Shown here in pieces: positions 50,036 to 58,874 of a stretch of DNA of 64,000 bases. Every line of letters begins with the position of its first letter. Within the stretch, counting starts at the first letter, position 1. The DNA is from Streptomyces sp. MspMP-M5 (GTDB lineage Bacteria > Actinomycetota > Actinomycetes > Streptomycetales > Streptomycetaceae). The stretch covers positions 1 to 64,000 of the forward strand of contig NZ_KB891853.1 of the NCBI RefSeq assembly GCF_000373585.1. The letters are read 5' to 3'. The notes under the pieces were generated by a model, which did no database searches, was not told the origin of the DNA, and saw only the letters and a list, made by a program, of their open reading frames with translations. A program made the position numbers and the translations under genes.

Positions 50036-51085
50036 ATGCGCGTAGGGGCTTTCATCCTGGCCGCCCAGTTCCCCGGTCAGGGGCAGGGGGAAGCACTGCA
50101 CCGCGCGGTGCGTTCCGCACAGGTCGCGGAGCAGTCCGGACTCCACGAAGTCTGGCTCGCCGAACACCACTTCGTCCCGTACGGGGTCTGCCCGCAGGCG
50201 GCGACGCTGGCCGCGCTGCTGCTGGGGCGGACGAGCCGGATCGGGGTCGGGACGGCGGTCAGTGTGCTGCCGACCCAGCATCCGGTGGCGCTCGGCGAGC
50301 AGGCGGCGCTGCTGCACCTGACCTCGGAGGGGCGGTTCACGCTCGGGGTGGGCCGGGGCGGTCCCTGGGTGGATCTGGAGGTCTTCGGCTCCGGTCTGGC
50401 GGCGTACGACCGCGGTTTCCCGGAGTCGCTCGATCTGCTGCTGCGGTGGCTGCGCGAGCCGCGGGTGGGGGCGTGCGGTGAGCGCTATGCGTTCCGGGAG
50501 GTGGCGGTGGTGCCGCGGTCGGCCGAGGCGCTGGCCGACCCGGACGACCCGGACGGGCTGCTGGCCGGCCCGCCGGTGGTGGTGGCCTGCACCTCCCCGT
50601 CGTCGGTCAGGCTGGCGGCGGCCCGCGGGCTGCCGATGCTGCTGGGGATGCACTGCGGCGACGAGGAGAAGGCGGAGATGGTCGCGCTGTGGCGGTCGGC
50701 GGCGCTGGAGGCCGGCCGCGATCCGGTCGAGGTGGCCGCGGCAGAGCATGTCTCGGCGGGCGTGGTGCAGATCGCGGACGGCCGGGCGGCCGCGGTGGAG
50801 ACGCTGACGAAGGCGATGCCGGGCTGGCTGCGGCAGGGCCTGGGGGCGCATGTGACGGTCGACGGCCGGTATCGGTCGATGCGCGATCCGCTGGCGTACA
50901 CGGAGTTGCTGTGCGCGCTGCATCCGGTCGGCACTCCGGAGCTGTGCGCGGACCGGCTGGCGGCGACGGCGGAGCGTACGGGCATCAGGCGGTTCGCGCT
51001 GCTGGTGGAGGGCTCGGGCGATCTGGCGGCCACGGAGGAGAACGTCCGGCGGCTGGGTGCCGAGGTGCTGCCGCAGCTGGTGTGA
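50036..51085 (+). CDS. LLM-class (luciferase-like) flavin-dependent oxidoreductase
   Basis: A 349-residue TIM-barrel enzyme of the bacterial luciferase-like family using reduced FMN or F420. Seen are AEQSGLHEVWLAEHHFVPYG (the typical EHH motif), RTSRIGVGTAVSVLPTQHPV, EQAALLHLTSEGRFTLGVGR and GTPELCADRLAATAERTGIR. AAGGAGG lies ten bases upstream of the ATG, deciding the start. Substrate not evident; stand-alone gene. Confidence 0.9.
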   Translation: MRVGAFILAAQFPGQGQGEALHRAVRSAQVAEQSGLHEVWLAEHHFVPYGVCPQAATLAALLLGRTSRIGVGTAVSVLPTQHPVALGEQAALLHLTSEGRFTLGVGRGGPWVDLEVFGSGLAAYDRGFPESLDLLLRWLREPRVGACGERYAFREVAVVPRSAEALADPDDPDGLLAGPPVVVACTSPSSVRLAAARGLPMLLGMHCGDEEKAEMVALWRSAALEAGRDPVEVAAAEHVSAGVVQIADGRAAAVETLTKAMPGWLRQGLGAHVTVDGRYRSMRDPLAYTELLCALHPVGTPELCADRLAATAERTGIRRFALLVEGSGDLAATEENVRRLGAEVLPQLV

Positions 51086-51113
51086 CCCCGCCCCCGCCGG
51101 GGTGGGAGCGGGG
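51086..51113 (+). terminator. hairpin after LLM-class oxidoreductase gene
   Basis: CCCCGC / GCGGGG arms enclosing an inner CCCC/GGGG pairing, starting directly after the stop codon. Confidence 0.4.
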
Positions 51114-51162
51114 CGTGGCGTGCGGCACGTCTGGTCGGTGGTGCTGCCGCCGGTGCACGGCC

Positions 51163-51178
51163 CCGGAGGGTGCTCCGG
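51163..51178 (-). terminator. hairpin after SCO5389-family gene
   Basis: CCGGAG-GGTG-CTCCGG, a 6-bp stem with a four-base loop, 28 bases beyond the leftward stop at 51207. Confidence 0.5.
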
Positions 51179-51206
51179 CCGGCCCGCTCAGCGGCAGCAA
51201 CTCCGA

Positions 51207-51599
51207 TCAGCAGTCGCGGAGTTCGGGCGACTGGTTCAGCAACTGGCCGCGGATGGACGTGAAGCGGGCCAGCCGGTCGTCGGCGGCCGGGTCGAGCGGG
51301 AAGACCGCGACCCGGTGGCAGTTCTGGAAGGCGAGGCGCACACCGAAGTGACGCTCCAACGAGCCGCGGATGGCGTTGCTCGCCAGTGCGCGGAGCAGCT
51401 GGCCGCGCGCCTGCTCGTCCGGCGGCGGCGTCTGGTTGTCGGCGAACTCTCCGCCGTCCGCCTTCAGCCGGTCCACCAGAGAGCTGATCATCCCCCACGC
51501 GTAGGGCAGGGACGTCCGGACGCAGTCGACAAACACGGCTTCGTCGACCTCGCCTCGCTCGGCCTGTTCGAGGAGGGCCGGTGAGACGTCGAGCGACAT
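51207..51599 (-). CDS. SCO5389 family protein
   Basis: A 130-residue cytoplasmic protein of an actinobacterial conserved family without known function. It begins [20 protein letters not shown] and contains [20 protein letters not shown] and [20 protein letters not shown], and ends [10 protein letters not shown]. It appears all-helical. GAGAGGAGAA precedes the ATG. It diverges from nucS over about 250 bp. The family name is from memory of annotation practice. Confidence 0.82.
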   Translation of the reverse strand: MSLDVSPALLEQAERGEVDEAVFVDCVRTSLPYAWGMISSLVDRLKADGGEFADNQTPPPDEQARGQLLRALASNAIRGSLERHFGVRLAFQNCHRVAVFPLDPAADDRLARFTSIRGQLLNQSPELRDC

Positions 51600-51837
51600 G
51601 AGGTTCTCCTCTCGCGGCCCCGCCGGGACAGGTGGGGCCTCATGGATGGGACAAGGGGAATTCGCGACAGAGCGTGTTCGCCTCACGACCCCCCGCGTCA
51701 ACGGTATGCCGCGCAAGGGGCCCGCACCAGGAGATTGCACATACAACCGGCCATGCCCGGGCGCCGGGGGTGCGGGGGTTTCCGCCGTAAAGAGACCCCG
51801 GTGCGGGGGCGAATCGCGTCGGCGGCCCCGATTCGAG

Positions 51838-51843
51838 TAGCGT
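51838..51843 (+). promoter_or_regulatory. -10 box TAGCGT of nucS, leaderless type
   Basis: TAGCGT ends eight bases before the ATG with no ribosome site between. Confidence 0.45.
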
Positions 51844-51851
51844 GGCGCACC

Positions 51852-52514
51852 ATGCGTCTCGTCATTGCCCGTTGCTCCGTGGACTACGCGGGCCGGCTCA
51901 CCGCCCATCTGCCCTCCGCGCCCCGCCTCATCCTGGTGAAGGCGGACGGCTCCGTGTCCATCCACGCGGACGACCGGGCCTACAAACCCCTCAACTGGAT
52001 GTCCCCGCCCTGCTCCCTCAAGGAGGGGGACGGCAATGTCTGGACGGTGGAGAACAAGGGCGGCGAGAAGCTCATCATCACCCTGGAGGAGGTCATGCAC
52101 GACTCCTCGCACGAGCTGGGTGTGGACCCCGGCCTCATCAAGGACGGGGTGGAGGCCCACCTCCAGGAGCTGCTCGCCGACCGGATCGAGACACTGGGCG
52201 AGGGCTACTCGCTTATTCGGCGTGAATACCCCACTGCCATTGGCCCGGTGGATATCTTGTGCCGGGACGCCGACGGGCAGACCGTCGCCGTCGAGATCAA
52301 GCGGCGCGGTGAGATCGACGGTGTGGAGCAGCTCACCCGTTATCTCGAACTCCTCAACCGCGACCCGCACTTGGCCCCGGTGAAGGGCGTCTTCGCAGCT
52401 CAGGAGATCAAGCCGCAGGCCCGTGTGCTGGCCACCGATCGCGGCATCGGCTGTGTGGTGCTGGACTACGACGCACTGCGCGGCATCGAGGACGACAAGC
52501 TGCGGCTGTTCTGA
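51852..52514 (+). CDS. nucS: NucS/EndoMS mismatch-specific endonuclease
   Basis: A 220-residue nuclease that makes double-strand cuts at mismatches, the core of non-canonical mismatch repair in actinobacteria lacking MutS/MutL. The N-terminal beta domain starts [16 protein letters not shown]. The RecB-like catalytic domain has [20 protein letters not shown] followed by [19 protein letters not shown], supplying the Asp, Glu, Lys and Gln ligands. The C-terminal LRLF is the sliding-clamp-binding tail. A promoter box lies only eight bases before the ATG. A long hairpin separates it from the convergent gene. Confidence 0.95.
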   Translation: MRLVIARCSVDYAGRLTAHLPSAPRLILVKADGSVSIHADDRAYKPLNWMSPPCSLKEGDGNVWTVENKGGEKLIITLEEVMHDSSHELGVDPGLIKDGVEAHLQELLADRIETLGEGYSLIRREYPTAIGPVDILCRDADGQTVAVEIKRRGEIDGVEQLTRYLELLNRDPHLAPVKGVFAAQEIKPQARVLATDRGIGCVVLDYDALRGIEDDKLRLF

Positions 52515-52533
52515 CCGGCCGCGCCGGCCGCAC

Positions 52534-52596
52534 CGCGACGGCCCGGTACGGAAGTCGTCCGCCTCTTCGGCGGGCGGTCCGTACCGGGCCGTCGCG
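52534..52596. terminator. bidirectional hairpin between nucS and P-loop protein gene
   Basis: Perfect 19-bp arms (CGCGACGGCCCGGTACGGA and complement) with a 25-base loop that has its own small CCGCC/GGCGG stem, between convergent stops. Confidence 0.88.
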
Positions 52597-52640
52597 CGTT
52601 GCGTCGTGTGCCGGGTGGGGCGTACGGGGCGCCGGTGGCG

Positions 52641-55400
52641 TCAGCCGGCCGGAGTGCCCTGGCCGGATGCCGACTGGCCGGATGCCGGCCGGCCCGCGGA
52701 CGGCGCGCCGGTGTCGTCGGCACTCCCGTTGCTGGTGGACGGTGCCACCGCGGAGTTGCTGCCGGACGGGCTGCCGCCCGAGCTGCCGCCGGAGGGCGTC
52801 GATGGCTCGCCGGTCGGGGTGACCGTGGGCTTGCCGGTCGGGGTGGGGTCGGGGGTGCCGGTGGGCCCGGTCGGCGTGGGGTGGGTGGGGGTGTCGGTGG
52901 GCTTGTGCGTGGGGTGGGTGGGGCGGCCGGTGGGCGAGGTGGGGCCGCCGCTGGCGGAGGTCGGGCCGCCGGTCGGGGTGCCGGGGCCGCTGGGGGCACC
53001 GGTGGTGCCGGGGGCGGACGGCGAGGTGGTGGCCCGGTGGCCGGGTGTGCCCGGGGTGCCGGGCCGGGTGGTGCCGGACCGGGTGGGCGGCAGGCCGGCG
53101 CCGGTGCCGGGCTCCTGGGCCGGCTCCTGCGCGTCGCCGCCGGCGGCCGGGGACTGGTCGGTGGTGACCTTGTCGTCGTGCCGGCCGGAGTTGTCGGAGG
53201 TCATGCCGAGGGTGACGACGGTGCCGAGCACGCCGGCCAGTACCACTCCGGCGGCGACCGCGAGGAGGTTGCGGCGGCCGGTGCGGCGGATGCCGCGCCC
53301 GAGTCCCCCGCCGGCGCCGGCCGCGGCGGCCTTGCCCGCCGTGCCGGGCTTCGCGGCGTGGGCGCCGTGCGCGGCCTTCCCGGACTTGCCGGCCGCGGCG
53401 AGCGGGAGCGCGGCGGTGGTGTCGCGCGGCGCCGCCGCTCCGCCCTGGTCGAACGGGGTGGCCAGGCCGGCGGCGGCCGGGGCGGACCCGGCGGTCCGGG
53501 TGGTGGCCGTGCCGGCCGGCCCCTCGGGGCGGACGACGGCGTGCAGCTTGGCGGTCGAGACGGCGTCGGGCGACGCCTCGCCGGCCGGTCCGGCGGCCGG
53601 GTCGCGGGGCTCCGGCGCGTCCGTGGCATCCGCCGCGGCGGCCCCGGCGTCGCCGGACGCGGGGGCGACGGCCGCCAGCAGCGTCGTCGGCGCGTTCGCC
53701 GCGGCGGCCCGGGACCGGTCGATGACCAGGGCGAGGGCCCGCCGTCCGGCGATCGCCCCGTCGCGGTCGGAGAGCACCCCGCGCAGCCCGATGGACGCCT
53801 CCAGCTCGGCGCGCGCCCGGTCGACGTTGCCGCTGCACAGCGCGAGCACACCCAGGTCGTGGTGGAAGTACGCCTCCTCGGCGACCTCGCCGGCCAGCCG
53901 GGCGGCCTCCTGGCCGTGCCGCAGGCTGCGCTCCCAGGCGCTCCAGTGCAGCGCCGCGGCGAACGCGGGCGCGGCGGTGCGGGCCAGCAGCACCGCGGCG
54001 GCCGGGTGGCCGCTCTCCCGGCTGCCGGTCAGCACACCCATGGTGGCCAGCACCGCGTCGGACTCGGCGGCGGCCCGCTCGGGGGTGACCGAGGGGTGCC
54101 CGGCCCACCAGGCGTAGTGCTGGGCCGCGGTGTGCGCCCGGGCGGGGGCGCCCTCGGCGTAGCCGGCGGCGGTGAGCTGTTCCTGGACGGTGGCGGCGAG
54201 GCGGTAGTGCCCGCCGGCCGGGCTGATCAGGCCGCAGCCGAGCAGTTCGCCGAGGGCGGCGTCGGCGTGGGTGTCCTGGGTGAGGGCCGGCAGATGGGCC
54301 TGGTGCGGCAATTCGCCGTTGAGGGCGACCGCGAAGCGAAGGGTCTCCTGGGCGGCGGCGCCGAGCCGTTCGGCGAGCAGCGGGGCGGGCGCGGCGGCCT
54401 CGCCGACGGCCGGCAGCGGGACCTCGGGGCGCTGCTCCGGGTCGGCCGTGCCGTCCTCGGGGAAGAGGCCGTAGCCGTCGTCGAGGGCGCCCGGTTCGAT
54501 CCGGGCCTTGTCGCGCTGCCGCAGCAGGGCGGCGCCCTGGACGAAGCGCAGCGGCAGCCCCTCGGACTCGAACCACAGGTCGGCGGCCCAGGCCGTCTCG
54601 TCCTTGGTGAGCGGGCGGTCCAGGGCGCGCTCCAGCAGCCGCCGGCCGGCATCCTTGCCGATCCCGCCGACGAAGACCTCCTCGACGTGCGCGCCGGCGC
54701 TGGGCGCGGGCACGTCGGGGGTGGCGGCGAGGAGGAAGGCGCACTCGGGGGTGGCGTCCAGCAGCTCGTCGAGCGCGGCGCCGCCGAACTCCAGGTCGTC
54801 CAGGACGACGACCGCGCCGATGCCGCCGAGCAGGCGCAGCAGCTCGGGCCGCTCCGGGCGGTGCTGCGGGGCCCGGTAGACGGCCGCGAAGAGGGCGTAC
54901 AGGACGTCGGTGACGGTGCGGTGGTAGCCGGAGAGCCGCACCACGCCGTCCGGGGCGAGGTCGGCGACGCGGCCGGCGACCGCGTCCAGCAGCCGGGTGC
55001 GGCCGGAGCCGGCGGGGCCGGTGACGCGCACCGAGCGGCCGCGGGAGAGCAGCCGCTCCAGCCGGGCGATGTCCTCGTCCCGCTCTTCGAGGGGGATCTC
55101 GTGGCCGGCGAACGAGACCGGTCCGGAGGGCACCGGCGGCTGGGCGGCGCGGGCCGCGGCGGCGCGCTCCTGGGCGTCCAGCTTCTCGGGCGGGGCGGGG
55201 CGCTCGCCGGGCGGGCAGGGCTGTATCTCACAGCCGTCGACGGGGTTGACGGTCACGAGGTAGTTGCCCGAGACGAGCCGGACGACGCGGGCGAGGCCGC
55301 CGGATCCGGCCTGCCGGCCGGCGGACTCGGGGGCCGGCGGACCGGCCGTACCGGCCTGCTCGCCGTGCTCCTCGGGGCCCGGGTGGGTGTTCGGGTCCAT
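52641..55400 (-). CDS. large P-loop ATPase with transmembrane helix and Pro/Thr-rich tail
   Basis: A 919-residue protein. The N-terminal about 100 residues include RVVRLVSGNYLVTVNPVDGC. A STAND-like P-loop domain follows: Walker A RVTGPAGSGRTRLLDAVAGR at about 125-144, Walker B GAVVVLDDLEF at about 195-205, then helical, TPR-like segments to about 560. After an Ala/Thr-rich linker a transmembrane helix (LLAVAAGVVLAGVLGTVVTL) lies at about 706-728, and the final about 185 residues are Pro/Thr/Ser/Gly-rich. That places the ATPase inside and a cell-wall-spanning tail outside. Function unknown; a signalling scaffold with a surface sensor is one possibility. Confidence 0.8.
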   Translation of the reverse strand: MDPNTHPGPEEHGEQAGTAGPPAPESAGRQAGSGGLARVVRLVSGNYLVTVNPVDGCEIQPCPPGERPAPPEKLDAQERAAAARAAQPPVPSGPVSFAGHEIPLEERDEDIARLERLLSRGRSVRVTGPAGSGRTRLLDAVAGRVADLAPDGVVRLSGYHRTVTDVLYALFAAVYRAPQHRPERPELLRLLGGIGAVVVLDDLEFGGAALDELLDATPECAFLLAATPDVPAPSAGAHVEEVFVGGIGKDAGRRLLERALDRPLTKDETAWAADLWFESEGLPLRFVQGAALLRQRDKARIEPGALDDGYGLFPEDGTADPEQRPEVPLPAVGEAAAPAPLLAERLGAAAQETLRFAVALNGELPHQAHLPALTQDTHADAALGELLGCGLISPAGGHYRLAATVQEQLTAAGYAEGAPARAHTAAQHYAWWAGHPSVTPERAAAESDAVLATMGVLTGSRESGHPAAAVLLARTAAPAFAAALHWSAWERSLRHGQEAARLAGEVAEEAYFHHDLGVLALCSGNVDRARAELEASIGLRGVLSDRDGAIAGRRALALVIDRSRAAAANAPTTLLAAVAPASGDAGAAAADATDAPEPRDPAAGPAGEASPDAVSTAKLHAVVRPEGPAGTATTRTAGSAPAAAGLATPFDQGGAAAPRDTTAALPLAAAGKSGKAAHGAHAAKPGTAGKAAAAGAGGGLGRGIRRTGRRNLLAVAAGVVLAGVLGTVVTLGMTSDNSGRHDDKVTTDQSPAAGGDAQEPAQEPGTGAGLPPTRSGTTRPGTPGTPGHRATTSPSAPGTTGAPSGPGTPTGGPTSASGGPTSPTGRPTHPTHKPTDTPTHPTPTGPTGTPDPTPTGKPTVTPTGEPSTPSGGSSGGSPSGSNSAVAPSTSNGSADDTGAPSAGRPASGQSASGQGTPAG

Positions 55401-55736
55401 GCTGCAAGCTCTCCAGAATGTGCGTGCCGTCGGTGCTTCCGGCCGTCCGCACTCCCCCGGCTCCGGCGGATCTCCTCAGCCGTCGCGTCTGGTCCGGTAC
55501 CCCGCCGCGGATGATGACACACGGCGGACAACCGAACCATAGACCGATCCCGGGCCGGGGGCACAGCCGGGGCGGCACCTTGACGAGAACGACACCAGAT
55601 CAGCGGAAATGCACGTCTTGCGGCATTCCTCCCGATCCATCCCAGCGATCCGAGCCGCCCCCGCCGCCCGCTGCGGCCCCGGCGGGGGGCGGCCACGGAG
55701 CGGGGACGGGCACCTCCCCGTCCACCGCCCCGCTCC
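55401..55736. other. 336-bp intergenic region
   Basis: It contains the promoter region of the leftward P-loop protein gene and, at its right end, the hairpin of the STAS gene (55697-55736). No supported gene was seen. Confidence 0.6.
55697..55736 (-). terminator. hairpin after STAS gene
   Basis: GGAGCGGGG / CCCCGCTCC arms with an inner ACGGG/CCCGT pairing, adjacent to the leftward stop at 55737. Confidence 0.6.
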
Positions 55737-56060
55737 TCACACCCGGGGCAGCGACTCCGCCTCGATCCCGCCCTCGATGGCGAGGATGCGGTGCAGCCGG
55801 GTGGCGACCAGCAGCCGCTGCATCTGCGGCGGCACCCCACGCAGCACCAGCCGGCGGTTGTTGCGGCCGGCCCGGCGGTGCACGCCCATGATCACGCCGA
55901 GGCCGGTGGCGTCCCACGAGTCCAGTTCGGTCAGGTCCAGCACCAGATCACCCCGGCCGGAGTCCACGGCGGCGTGCAGGGCCGTGCGGGCGTCCGCCGC
56001 GCTGCGGACGTCGAGGCGGCCCCCGACGACCAGCTCGGCGTGGTCGCCCCTGATGTGCAT
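55737..56060 (-). CDS. STAS-domain anti-sigma factor antagonist
   Basis: A 107-residue protein consisting only of a STAS domain: MHIRGDHAELVVGGRLDVRS, DLVLDLTELDSWDATGLGVI and MGVHRRAGRNNRRLVLRGVP. In SpoIIAA/RsbV proteins a Ser in DSSGLG is phosphorylated by an anti-sigma kinase; here the equivalent segment is WDATGLG with Thr at that place, which could still be phosphorylated. No kinase or sigma gene lies beside it. It would release a sigma factor in a partner-switch; partner unknown. Confidence 0.88.
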   Translation of the reverse strand: MHIRGDHAELVVGGRLDVRSAADARTALHAAVDSGRGDLVLDLTELDSWDATGLGVIMGVHRRAGRNNRRLVLRGVPPQMQRLLVATRLHRILAIEGGIEAESLPRV

Positions 56061-56206
56061 ATGCGCTCCCCGATGTCATGGGTTGTGGTGCATTGTCGTC
56101 TACCGAACTGACTGCCTCTCATACGGCGAAGTTGCCGTCTGTAAGCGAACCGATACCGAAATCACCCCGGCGGGTGACCCCGTCGGAGTACAGCCCTGAC
56201 GCGGTA

Positions 56207-57055
56207 TCAGTGGGTGTAGAAGCCCTGGCCGCTCTTGCGGCCGATGTCGCCGGCGTCCACCATGCGGCGCATGATCTCCGGCGGGGCGAACTTCTCGTCC
56301 TGGGACTCGGTGTAGATGTTCTCGGTGGCGTGCAGCAGGATGTCGACGCCCGTCAGGTCGGCGGTGGCCAGCGGCCCCATCGCGTGACCGAAGCCCAGCT
56401 TGCAGGCGATGTCGATGTCCTCGGCGCTGGCCACGCCGGACTCGTAGAGCTTGGCGGCCTCGACGACCAGCGCCGAGATCAGCCGGGTGGTGACAAAGCC
56501 GGCCACATCGCGGTTGACCACCACGCAGGTCTTGCCGACCGACTCGGCGAACTCCCGGGCGGCGGCGAGGGTTTCGTCGCTGGTCTTGTAGCCGCGCACC
56601 AGCTCGCAGAGCTGCATCATCGGCACCGGCGAGAAGAAGTGGGTGCCGACCACCCGCTCGGGCCGGGCGGTGGCCGCGGCGATCTTGGTGATCGGGATCG
56701 CGGAGGTGTTGGAGGCCAGCACCGCGTCGTCCTTGGCGAGCTTGTCCAGCGCCTGGAAGATCTCCCGCTTGACCTCGATCTTCTCGAAGACCGCCTCCAC
56801 GACGACGTCCGCGTCGGCGACCGCGTCCAGGTCGGTGGTGGTGGTGATACGGCCCAGCGCCTCCTCGGCGGCGGCCGCCTCCAGCTTGCCCTTGGCGACG
56901 AACTTCTCGAAGGAGGACGCGATGCCGCCCTTGCCGCGGGCCAGCGCCTCGTCCGTCACATCGCGGAGGACGACGTCCCAGCCGGCCTGGGCCGAGACCT
57001 GCGCGATTCCGGAACCCATCAGTCCGGCGCCGATGACGGCAAGCTTCTTTGCCAC
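56207..57055 (-). CDS. 3-hydroxybutyryl-CoA dehydrogenase
   Basis: A 282-residue NAD(P)-dependent enzyme interconverting acetoacetyl-CoA and 3-hydroxybutyryl-CoA. The N-terminal Rossmann motif is KKLAVIGAGLMGSGIAQVSA; the active site has LASNTSAIPIT, VVGTHFFSPVPMMQLCELV (catalytic His) and NRDVAGFVTTRLISAL. The C-terminal helical domain ends DIGRKSGQGFYTH. GTG start (VAKKLAV) chosen because GAGGGGAC lies a few bases upstream. It works with thiolase (37334) in butyrate and ethylmalonyl-CoA metabolism. Confidence 0.94.
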   Translation of the reverse strand: MAKKLAVIGAGLMGSGIAQVSAQAGWDVVLRDVTDEALARGKGGIASSFEKFVAKGKLEAAAAEEALGRITTTTDLDAVADADVVVEAVFEKIEVKREIFQALDKLAKDDAVLASNTSAIPITKIAAATARPERVVGTHFFSPVPMMQLCELVRGYKTSDETLAAAREFAESVGKTCVVVNRDVAGFVTTRLISALVVEAAKLYESGVASAEDIDIACKLGFGHAMGPLATADLTGVDILLHATENIYTESQDEKFAPPEIMRRMVDAGDIGRKSGQGFYTH

Positions 57056-57416
57056 TGCTTGTCCCCTCACACCCTGTGCATTTGACGGTCCTGAGTGACG
57101 TTAGCGGTCACCGGCGATCGATTGGCGGGGAAGAGATGCGCGTCACGTCTCCAAAGGAAGACATCACACCCACGGGCTGCGGCGCGCACCCGGAAGGCCG
57201 TCAGCCGGCCGCCCCCGGTAAGTAGTTGAGGGGCTTTCGGCCGGGCGCCGCCACCGTCCGTCCCGTCCCGTCCCGCAGGGCGAACGCCCCGGTGCAGCCC
57301 TCGACGGTGCCCTCCGTGGCGAGCCCGCGGCGACCGCCTCGGCCCGCGCGGGGCGGCACCGTCGCGGGCCCCGCGCGGCCGGGCCGTCCGCCGGGCCGCG
57401 GCGTAGTCTCCCTCGT
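57056..57416. other. 361-bp divergent intergenic region
   Basis: It holds the promoters of 3-hydroxybutyryl-CoA dehydrogenase (leftward) and the adenosyltransferase (rightward). A GTGAC-N7-GTCAC dyad lies at 57095-57111, 40 bases before the dehydrogenase start. A 29-codon frame at 57136-57225 (MRVTSPKEDITPTG...) is preceded by GGGGAAGAG but has no recognisable product; I do not call it a gene. Confidence 0.5.
57404..57409 (+). promoter_or_regulatory. -10 box TAGTCT of adenosyltransferase gene, leaderless type
   Basis: TAGTCT ends seven bases before the ATG with no ribosome site between. Confidence 0.45.
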
Positions 57417-57989
57417 ATGGTGAATCTGACCCGCATCTACACCCGTACCGGAGACAAGGGCACCACCGCGCTCGGCGACATGAGCCGGACCGCCAAGACC
57501 GACGCCCGCATCGCGGCGTACGCGGACGCCAACGAGGCCAACGCGGCGATCGGCGTGGCGCTGGCCCTCGGCGCGCTGCCGGAGGAGATCACCGCGGTGC
57601 TGCTGCGGGTGCAGAACGACCTCTTCGACGTCGGCGCCGACCTGTCGACCCCGGTCGTGGCGGACCCGAAGTTCCCGCCGCTGCGCGTCGAGCAGTCCTA
57701 CGTCGACAAGCTGGAGGCGGACTGCGACCGCTTCCTGGAAGGGCTGGAGAAGCTGCGCAGCTTCATCCTCCCCGGCGGTACCCCCGGCGCCGCCCTGCTC
57801 CACCAGGCGTGCACCGTCGTCCGCCGGGCCGAGCGCTCCACCTGGGCGGCCCTGGAGCAGTACGGCGAGACCATGAACCCGCTCACCGCCACCTACCTCA
57901 ACCGCCTCTCCGACCTCCTGTTCATCCTGGCCCGCACGGCCAACAAGGAGACCGGGGACGTGCTGTGGGTGCCGGGCGGCGAGCGCTGA
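57417..57989 (+). CDS. PduO-type cob(I)alamin adenosyltransferase
   Basis: A 190-residue enzyme that makes adenosylcobalamin from cob(I)alamin and ATP, the cofactor of isobutyryl- and methylmalonyl-CoA mutases. The N-terminal ATP motif is NLTRIYTRTGDKGTTALGDM, followed by the helical bundle with YADANEANAAIGVALA, LRSFILPGGTPGAALLHQA and VRRAERSTWAAL (conserved RxxER). The end is NRLSDLLFILARTANKETGD. Promoter box seven bases before the ATG. It gives B12 support to the acyl-CoA mutase genes elsewhere in the window. Confidence 0.95.
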   Translation: MVNLTRIYTRTGDKGTTALGDMSRTAKTDARIAAYADANEANAAIGVALALGALPEEITAVLLRVQNDLFDVGADLSTPVVADPKFPPLRVEQSYVDKLEADCDRFLEGLEKLRSFILPGGTPGAALLHQACTVVRRAERSTWAALEQYGETMNPLTATYLNRLSDLLFILARTANKETGDVLWVPGGER

Positions 57990-58059
57990 GCGGAGTCCGG
58001 CACCGGCGCGGCCCAGCCCCACGCCGGCGCGGCTCCGGCCCGGCTCCGTCAGAAGCGAC

Positions 58060-58644
58060 CTAGCGCAGGATCTTCGCTGCGCGCCGGGCCGGCGTCTCGT
58101 CCGGCGCGGCCCGGTCCTTGGGCCGCTGTTTCGGCCAGATCAGGTACGTCAGCGTGATCACCCCGTGGATCACCACGAGGCGCAGGCCCGCCGCCTGCGA
58201 GCTCCGGAGCGACGAGACGTCGCCGTCGCCGCCGACGTACCAGATCGCGCCCTGGAGCAGCCCGGCCGCCACCGCGGCCATCAGCACCGTGCGCAGCCAC
58301 AGTGTCACCTCGTACCGGAAGCGCTCCCTTCCGTACCGCTTGACCGGCGGCGGACCACCGGCGAAGCGGTGCGCGACGTACCGGTCGACCCACTTGATCG
58401 TGTGGTGGCCGTAGGCGACGGTGAAGCCGATGTAGAGGGCGGCCAGGCCGTGCTTCCAATCGGCGGCGGCGCCGTTCTTCAGGTCGATCGCGGTGACGAT
58501 CAGCAGCACCAGTTCCAGCAGCGGCTCCAGCAGCAGCACCGCCGCCCCCGTCTTCGGCATCCGCGCCAGATAGCGCAGCGCCAGGCCGACGGCGAGCAGC
58601 ACCCAGAAGCCGACCTCACAGGCGATGATCAGCGTGACGACCAC
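58060..58644 (-). CDS. conserved membrane protein of unknown function
   Basis: A 194-residue integral membrane protein. The GTG start (VVVTLIIACEVGFW) has GAGGAGG upstream. Four or five hydrophobic segments are visible: LIIACEVGFWVLLAVGLALR, AVLLLEPLLELVLLIVTAID, GLAALYIGFTVAYGHHTIKW, LMAAVAAGLLQGAIWYVG and LVVIHGVITLTYLIW. A conserved-looking loop HHTIKWVDRYVAHRFAGGPP lies inside. No family recognised with certainty. It diverges from a NarL-type two-component pair. Confidence 0.8.
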   Translation of the reverse strand: MVVTLIIACEVGFWVLLAVGLALRYLARMPKTGAAVLLLEPLLELVLLIVTAIDLKNGAAADWKHGLAALYIGFTVAYGHHTIKWVDRYVAHRFAGGPPPVKRYGRERFRYEVTLWLRTVLMAAVAAGLLQGAIWYVGGDGDVSSLRSSQAAGLRLVVIHGVITLTYLIWPKQRPKDRAAPDETPARRAAKILR

Positions 58645-58874
58645 GGCGGTCCCTCCTCTCCGGCAGCTCCCCGTACCGGGCGGCTCCGGGAGGTCCGGGG
58701 CCGTCCGAGCGGCCGGTCCCCTCCAGCCTCCCAGCCGCCGGTGCCCGGTCCGTCGTCTGCGGCGACGATTCCGGCTGCGACTTTCGATGTAGGAGGCCGG
58801 GTCACGGGGCGCCCGGCACGGTCCGTCTCCCCGCCGTGGCGACGGCCGGCGCCGCCGCCGTGTTTGATGGAGGG

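Noticed and set aside
57136..57225. 29-codon frame upstream of the adenosyltransferase gene
   Set aside because: Only a purine-rich stretch as ribosome site and no coupling to a neighbour; lies in a divergent promoter gap.
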